A stretch of 7,979 nt of DNA from Candidatus Moraniibacteriota bacterium (lineage in GTDB: Bacteria > Patescibacteriota > Minisyncoccia > Moranbacterales > UBA9337), in the NCBI GenBank assembly GCA_003510795.1, contig DOKP01000049.1:4798-12776 (forward strand). Direction: 5' to 3'. The number at the start of each line of letters is the position of its first letter. Within the stretch, counting starts at the first letter, position 1. The notes below the pieces were generated by a model, which was given only the letters and a program-made list of their open reading frames with translations, had not been told where the DNA came from and ran no database searches. Positions 4,230-7,979 of the stretch are shown piece after piece. The position numbers and the translations under genes were made by a program.

Positions 4230-7200
4230 ATGGCTAATTTTAAAAAAGTAGAATCAAATCAAAAGTTTCCAGAGATGGAAAAAGAGGTTATAAAGTTTTG
4301 GAATGAAAATAAAATTTTTGAAAAATCAATGGAAAATCGAAGAGGCTCCAAGGAGTATACTTTTTATGATGGACCTCCTTTTGCTACAGGAACTCCGCAT
4401 TACGGACATATAGTGGCTAGTCTCCTTAAAGATGTGATGCCGAGATATTGGACCATGCGTGGGTTCTATGTGGAACGTAAATGGGGTTGGGATTGTCATG
4501 GGCTTCCGATTGAAAATATTGTCGAAAAAGAATTGGGCAGCAAAAAGAAAAAAGATATTGAAGAAATGGGGGTGGAAAAATTTAATGAGCTTTGTCGCAG
4601 TAAAGTTTTGACTTATGTGGATGTGTGGGAAAAAGTTGTAGCTAGGATGGGGCGCTGGGCGGATATGAAAAACGCTTATCGCACCATGGATAAAGATTAT
4701 ATGGAAAGCGTGTGGTGGGTTTTTAAAGAACTTTGGGATAAAGATCTTATTTATAAAGATTATCGAACGATGCATATTTGCCCTCGATGTGAAACAACTT
4801 TATCTCAACAAGAAGTTTCTGAAGGATATAAAGATGTGAAAGATTTGTCAGTAATAGCTAAATTTGAGTTACTCTCTACGAATTACGAATCTGATACGAA
4901 TATACAAATTACGAATGAAGATAAAGATGCGAAGACCTATATATTAGCGTGGACAACAACGCCGTGGACACTTCCAGGTAATGTTGCTTTGGCAGTAGGA
5001 GCAGATATTGATTACCATTCCTTAGAGGTAGAAGAATCAGGCGTTGATGACTTTAAAGAAGGAGAGTGTTTTATATTTGCCAATAATACTGATGCGGAAA
5101 TTAGAATATTGGGCGCACCTCTAAGTTCTTCTTGGTTAAATAGTGAGATGACTAGGGCAAAAATTAATATAAAAAACAAAGGAGAGGTGGTTTTTAAAAA
5201 TATAAAAAATATTGCAGGCAAGGAGTTGGTTGGTAAAAAATATAAGCCACTTTTTGATTTTTATACTAAAGATAAAAATTTAGAAAATCATAATAATGGT
5301 TGGAAAATTTATGCGGGAGATTTTGTGACAACGGATGAAGGGACGGGTGTGGTGCATATCGCGCCAGCGTTTGGAGAGGATGATATGAAACTTGGCAAGG
5401 AAAATAATTTGCCATTTGTGCAACACGTCGCGATGGATGGAAGTTTTAAGGAGGAAATGGGAGAATTGGCCGGGCTGAATGTAAAGCCGATTGAAAATCC
5501 ACAAGCCACTGATGTAGAAATTATCAAATATTTAGCCAAACAGGGAACATTATTTCATAAAGAAAAATTTGAACATAGTTATCCACATTGTTGGCGTTGT
5601 GATACACCGCTGATTAATTATGCGACGAGCTCTTGGTTTGTGGCAGTTGTTAAAATTAAAGATAAGATGTTGGAGCTAGCTAAAAATATCAATTGGTCGC
5701 CGGCTAATATGAAAGAAGGTCGTTTTGGAAAATGGCTAGAGGGCGCGCGCGATTGGTCAATCTCTCGGCAGAGATTTTGGGCATCTGTTATGCCGATTTG
5801 GGTGTGCGAAAAATGTGGCGAGAAAAAAGTTTTTGGTAGTGTTGCAGAATTAGAGAAATTGAGTGGAGAAAAAATTGATGATTTGCACAAGCACGTGGTT
5901 GATAAAATTACATTTAAATGTGAAAAATGTTCTGGTGCGATGAAGCGCGTGCCGGATGTTTTGGATACCTGGTTTGATAGCGGTTCAATGCCTTATGCTC
6001 AAAAACATTATCCTTTTGAAAATAAAGAAAGATTTGAAAAAAGTTTTCCGGCTGATTATATCGCTGAGGGAGTAGATCAAACTCGAGCTTGGTTTTATTA
6101 TCAGCATGTAATCGCTAGTGGGATTAAAGATAGTAATGCTTTTAAAAATGTGATTGTAAATGGAACGGTGTTGGCCGAAGATGGTAAAAAAATGAGTAAG
6201 AAACTTCAGAATTATCCTGACTCAATGGAAATGTTTGAGAAATACGGAGCGGATAGTGTGCGATATTATTTGATGAGTTCTCCGGTAGTAGCAGCTCAAA
6301 ATATGAATTTCATTGAAAATGAAGTCGGGGAGATCACTCGCGGAATGATGCGGATGCTTTGGAATTCTTATTCTTTTTTTGTGCTGTATGCGGAGATTGA
6401 TGGGTTTAAACCTGCGCGTAAAGACGCATTGCAATGCGTCTCTACATTAGATAGATGGATTGTTTCGGAATTACATATGCTTATAAAAGAATTTAATCTG
6501 CATATGGAAAATTATGAATTACATAAAGCCTCAAGACTTTTGCCAAAATTTGTGGACAATCTTTCTAATTGGTATATTCGCCGCAGTCGCAAGAGATTTT
6601 GGAAGAGTGAAAATGACGGCGATAAAAATGAGGCTTATCAGACTTTATATTATGTACTCGTTGAACTTTCTAAAGTGATGGCGCCGTTTACGCCATTTAT
6701 CAGTGAAGAAATCTATAAAAACTTAGTTCATGGTTCACAGTCAACAGTTCACAACAAAGAGGGCGTAGAGACGCATTGCAATGCGTCTGTACATCTGGAA
6801 GATTTTCCGATTGCAGACGAGAGCTTGATTGATGAGAAAGTTAATAGCGATATGCAGGCGGTGCGAGAAATCGTAAATATCGGTTTGCAGTTGCGAGCTA
6901 AGAGCGCGATTAAAGTTAGGCAACCTTTAGGCGAATTAAGAATTAAGAATTGTGAATTAAGCGATGAGCTTTTGGATATTATAAAAGAAGAAGTAAACGT
7001 AAAACATGTAACGCATAACATGGAACATGGAACAGATGAAAATAATATAGTTTGGTATGGGGAAAATAATGTGGGATTAAATACAGAAATCACTCCCGAA
7101 CTAAAACTCGAAGGGCAGGCGCGGGAAATTGTGCGATATATTCAAGAAATGCGCAAAGAAGCGGGTTATGAGGTGGACAATCGGATAAATGTGTGGTATA

Positions 7201-7361
7201 AAGGAATGCCTGAAGTTTTTGATAATAAAGAGCTCAGGGGTATTATTGCTAAAGAAACTTTAGCAAACCAAGTTCTTTTACAAGCGGATTCATTGAGTTC
7301 AGATTTAGAAAAAGAATTTCTAATTGATGGAGAGAAATTCACTATTGCCATAAAGAAATAG
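4230..7361 (+). CDS. ileS: Isoleucyl-tRNA synthetase, eukaryote/archaea-like (type II) form
   Basis: This 1043-residue class I synthetase charges tRNA-Ile with isoleucine in the cytoplasm. The HIGH motif is HYGH at 57-60 in PFATGTPHYGHIVASLLKD. GWDCHGLPIE follows at 86-95. The CP1 editing domain carries WTTTPWTLPGN (241-251) and GTGVVHIAPAFGEDD (371-385). DWSISRQRFW is at 508-517 and the KMSKS loop is KMSKK at 654-658. Cysteine pairs at 184/187, 454/457, 526/529 and 564/567 suggest bound zinc. The anticodon-binding domain follows from about 740. HYGH and its context match eukaryotic and type II bacterial IleRS rather than the E. coli type; type II enzymes are known for low mupirocin sensitivity. 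The gene is complete and follows a T-box. Four heptamer arrays and two palindromes lie in frame inside it, in parts that look variable in the family. The ATG has no Shine-Dalgarno sequence. Confidence 0.97.
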   Translation: MANFKKVESNQKFPEMEKEVIKFWNENKIFEKSMENRRGSKEYTFYDGPPFATGTPHYGHIVASLLKDVMPRYWTMRGFYVERKWGWDCHGLPIENIVEKELGSKKKKDIEEMGVEKFNELCRSKVLTYVDVWEKVVARMGRWADMKNAYRTMDKDYMESVWWVFKELWDKDLIYKDYRTMHICPRCETTLSQQEVSEGYKDVKDLSVIAKFELLSTNYESDTNIQITNEDKDAKTYILAWTTTPWTLPGNVALAVGADIDYHSLEVEESGVDDFKEGECFIFANNTDAEIRILGAPLSSSWLNSEMTRAKINIKNKGEVVFKNIKNIAGKELVGKKYKPLFDFYTKDKNLENHNNGWKIYAGDFVTTDEGTGVVHIAPAFGEDDMKLGKENNLPFVQHVAMDGSFKEEMGELAGLNVKPIENPQATDVEIIKYLAKQGTLFHKEKFEHSYPHCWRCDTPLINYATSSWFVAVVKIKDKMLELAKNINWSPANMKEGRFGKWLEGARDWSISRQRFWASVMPIWVCEKCGEKKVFGSVAELEKLSGEKIDDLHKHVVDKITFKCEKCSGAMKRVPDVLDTWFDSGSMPYAQKHYPFENKERFEKSFPADYIAEGVDQTRAWFYYQHVIASGIKDSNAFKNVIVNGTVLAEDGKKMSKKLQNYPDSMEMFEKYGADSVRYYLMSSPVVAAQNMNFIENEVGEITRGMMRMLWNSYSFFVLYAEIDGFKPARKDALQCVSTLDRWIVSELHMLIKEFNLHMENYELHKASRLLPKFVDNLSNWYIRRSRKRFWKSENDGDKNEAYQTLYYVLVELSKVMAPFTPFISEEIYKNLVHGSQSTVHNKEGVETHCNASVHLEDFPIADESLIDEKVNSDMQAVREIVNIGLQLRAKSAIKVRQPLGELRIKNCELSDELLDIIKEEVNVKHVTHNMEHGTDENNIVWYGENNVGLNTEITPELKLEGQAREIVRYIQEMRKEAGYEVDNRINVWYKGMPEVFDNKELRGIIAKETLANQVLLQADSLSSDLEKEFLIDGEKFTIAIKK
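4877..4916 (+). repeat. Heptamer array inside ileS (unit TACGAAT)
   Basis: Five TACGAAT units start at 4877, 4884, 4895, 4903 and 4910; the fourth has A for G. Gaps of 4 and 1 bp interrupt the array. It encodes part of STNYESDTNIQITNED (residues 216-231), just before the conserved WTTTPWTLPGN of the editing domain. This is where other IleRS proteins go more directly from the KFEL strand to YxLAWTTTPW. Confidence 0.75.
6418..6445. repeat. 28-bp palindrome inside ileS, copy A
   Basis: A GTAGAGACGC...GCGTCTCTAC palindrome with one mismatch (A at 6421) has the perfect 20-bp core AGACGCATTGCAATGCGTCT at 6422-6441. It encodes KDALQCVST (residues 731-739), just before the conserved LDRW of the anticodon-binding domain. 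Bases 6422-6445 are the exact reverse complement of 6765-6788. Confidence 0.85.
6726..6753 (+). repeat. Heptamer array inside ileS (unit GTTCACA)
   Basis: Four contiguous 7-bp units near GTTCACA run without gaps; the first ends ATG and the third is GTCAACA. They encode VHGSQSTVH (residues 833-841). The array lies 11 bp upstream of palindrome copy B, and together the two make an insertion of about 20 residues between EEIYKNLV and SVHLEDFP. Confidence 0.7.
6765..6792. repeat. 28-bp palindrome inside ileS, copy B
   Basis: This is the same palindrome as at 6418-6445, in the opposite orientation, with one mismatch (G at 6789). It encodes VETHCNASV (residues 846-854) in frame. The 24 bp at 6765-6788 match copy A exactly on the other strand. 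Confidence 0.85.
6933..6960 (+). repeat. Heptamer array inside ileS (unit GAATTAA)
   Basis: Four contiguous 7-bp units begin at 6933, 6940, 6947 and 6954; the third is GAATTGT. They encode ELRIKNCELS (about residues 902-911), right after the conserved KVRQPLG segment. The unit length is not a multiple of three, so each copy is read in a different frame. Confidence 0.75.
7003..7037 (+). repeat. Heptamer array inside ileS (unit AACATGG)
   Basis: Five contiguous 7-bp units start at 7003, 7010, 7017, 7024 and 7031. The third and fourth are exact AACATGG; the others are AACATGT, AACGCAT and AACAGAT. They encode about residues 925-936 (HVTHNMEHGTDE), a variable stretch before LNTEITPELKLEG. Confidence 0.72.
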
Positions 7362-7370
7362 ATTGGTCAA

Positions 7371-7384
7371 AAGGAGAAGGGGAC
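7371..7384 (+). promoter_or_regulatory. Strong Shine-Dalgarno site for the membrane protein gene
   Basis: AAGGAG (7371-7376) lies 8 bases before the ATG at 7385 and fixes that start. None of the other genes in the window has a comparable site, so this gene differs from its neighbours in how translation starts. Confidence 0.7.
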
Positions 7385-7942
7385 ATGTCTAAAAAGTGTG
7401 TAGTAATAAGATGTATAGTTGCTGGCGTTTTTGTAGTTGTTGTTAGCCAAATGCTACATCGACTTTATGTAAATATCGACATTCCTGGTATGCCAATGAC
7501 AACCAAGAGCGTTAAAACTATTGCTGGTATTTATTTTTTGCCCGTTATTTGTATAGCGACGTCATCGGGTTTATTGGTATTGATGGATTGGCTTTGCAAT
7601 AATTTTTTCAAAAATAAAATTTCCCAAGCAATAAGGAGGAGGATTGAAATGATTACCTTGGCTAAAAGATGGTTTGTTTTTTTGCTTGTCTGTGGATCTT
7701 TTTTTGGCTATTTTTATCTTAGCGATTTTTCTTTTCTCAATCTTGAGATGCTTCCCCGAGAAGTAAGCGAACGAGCCAATGAGATTATTACAACCATACT
7801 ACTGGGCATATCCCTATTGATAATTTTCGTCATATCGCTCTGGATTGATAGGGCGTGGCGAGAAAAATGCTCGGATTGGTTCGGACGCTTTCTCGAGAAA
7901 GTAATGAGATGCAATCCGCCAGATGATCGGATTATATCTTAG
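7385..7942 (+). CDS. Hypothetical membrane protein with four predicted helices
   Basis: I do not recognise this 185-residue protein. Four hydrophobic segments are visible at about residues 8-24, 44-67, 93-112 and 134-153. Between helices 2 and 3 is a basic stretch (KNKISQAIRRRIE), and the C-terminal region after residue 154 is charged and ends CNPPDDRIIS. By the positive-inside rule, the 70-90 loop is probably cytoplasmic. It begins 23 bp after ileS and has its own strong ribosome binding site, so it may share the ileS transcript. An internal in-frame ATG at 7649 (Met89) is itself preceded at good spacing by AAGGAGG (7633-7639); it could yield a 97-residue product with the last two helices. 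Confidence 0.65.
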   Translation: MSKKCVVIRCIVAGVFVVVVSQMLHRLYVNIDIPGMPMTTKSVKTIAGIYFLPVICIATSSGLLVLMDWLCNNFFKNKISQAIRRRIEMITLAKRWFVFLLVCGSFFGYFYLSDFSFLNLEMLPREVSERANEIITTILLGISLLIIFVISLWIDRAWREKCSDWFGRFLEKVMRCNPPDDRIIS

Positions 7943-7959
7943 TAATTTCCTTTAAGCTC

Positions 7960-7979
7960 TTGCGTGCAGTTGCGCGCAA
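7960..7979 (+). other. Hairpin at the window end
   Basis: TTGCGTGC (7960-7967) pairs with GCGCGCAA (7972-7979) over eight base pairs, one of them G-U, around the loop AGTT. It is GC-rich and starts 17 bases after the membrane protein stop codon, so it could be the stem of a terminator. The window ends before any T tract could be seen. Confidence 0.45.

Noticed and set aside
4326..7351. Several minus-strand reading frames of 60-149 codons across ileS
   Set aside because: They lie opposite a strongly conserved gene, and their sequences show no domain-like features.

Overview
The window looks like a piece of an AT-rich bacterial genome, most likely from the Candidate Phyla Radiation (Patescibacteria). 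This is an inference from gene content: small conserved proteins of the kind common in that group, a YerC/TrpR-like protein, a eukaryote-like isoleucyl-tRNA synthetase and A/T-rich start regions mostly without Shine-Dalgarno sequences. All genes lie on the + strand. UGA is used as a normal stop (PIG-L gene), so I see no sign of recoding.

Layout. Positions 1-162 hold a near-perfect 14-bp tandem repeat and a possible promoter. A tight gene cluster follows: a HIT-family protein (163-660), a PIG-L/LmbE-type deacetylase (678-1427), a conserved protein of unknown function (1442-1834), and a small cysteine-rich protein gene (1854-2275). This last gene is split by a 186-bp palindromic MITE-like element (1953-2138) with 21-bp terminal inverted repeats. 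An alpha/beta hydrolase (2303-3232) comes next. A strong sigma70-type promoter overlaps its stop codon and drives a T-box riboswitch leader (about 3242-3523) with a probable isoleucine specifier (AUC), a consensus T-box and an intrinsic terminator. Downstream are a YerC/TrpR-like regulator (3588-4133) and ileS (4230-7361). Last comes a four-helix membrane protein (7385-7942) with a strong ribosome binding site, unlike its neighbours.

How the parts work together. Uncharged tRNA-Ile should stabilise the antiterminator and allow transcription into the regulator and ileS, so ileS expression follows isoleucine-tRNA charging. The regulator gene sits between two copies of a 35-bp hairpin repeat, which suggests it was inserted between the T-box and ileS.

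The most unusual feature is repeat invasion. ileS contains four different short arrays built on 7-bp units, plus two copies of a 28-bp palindrome in opposite orientation. All are read through in frame, in parts of the protein that are variable in the family. Stem III of the T-box also looks built from two inverted heptamer-like arrays. Together with the MITE and the 35-bp repeats, this region has at least four classes of small repeat within 8 kb.
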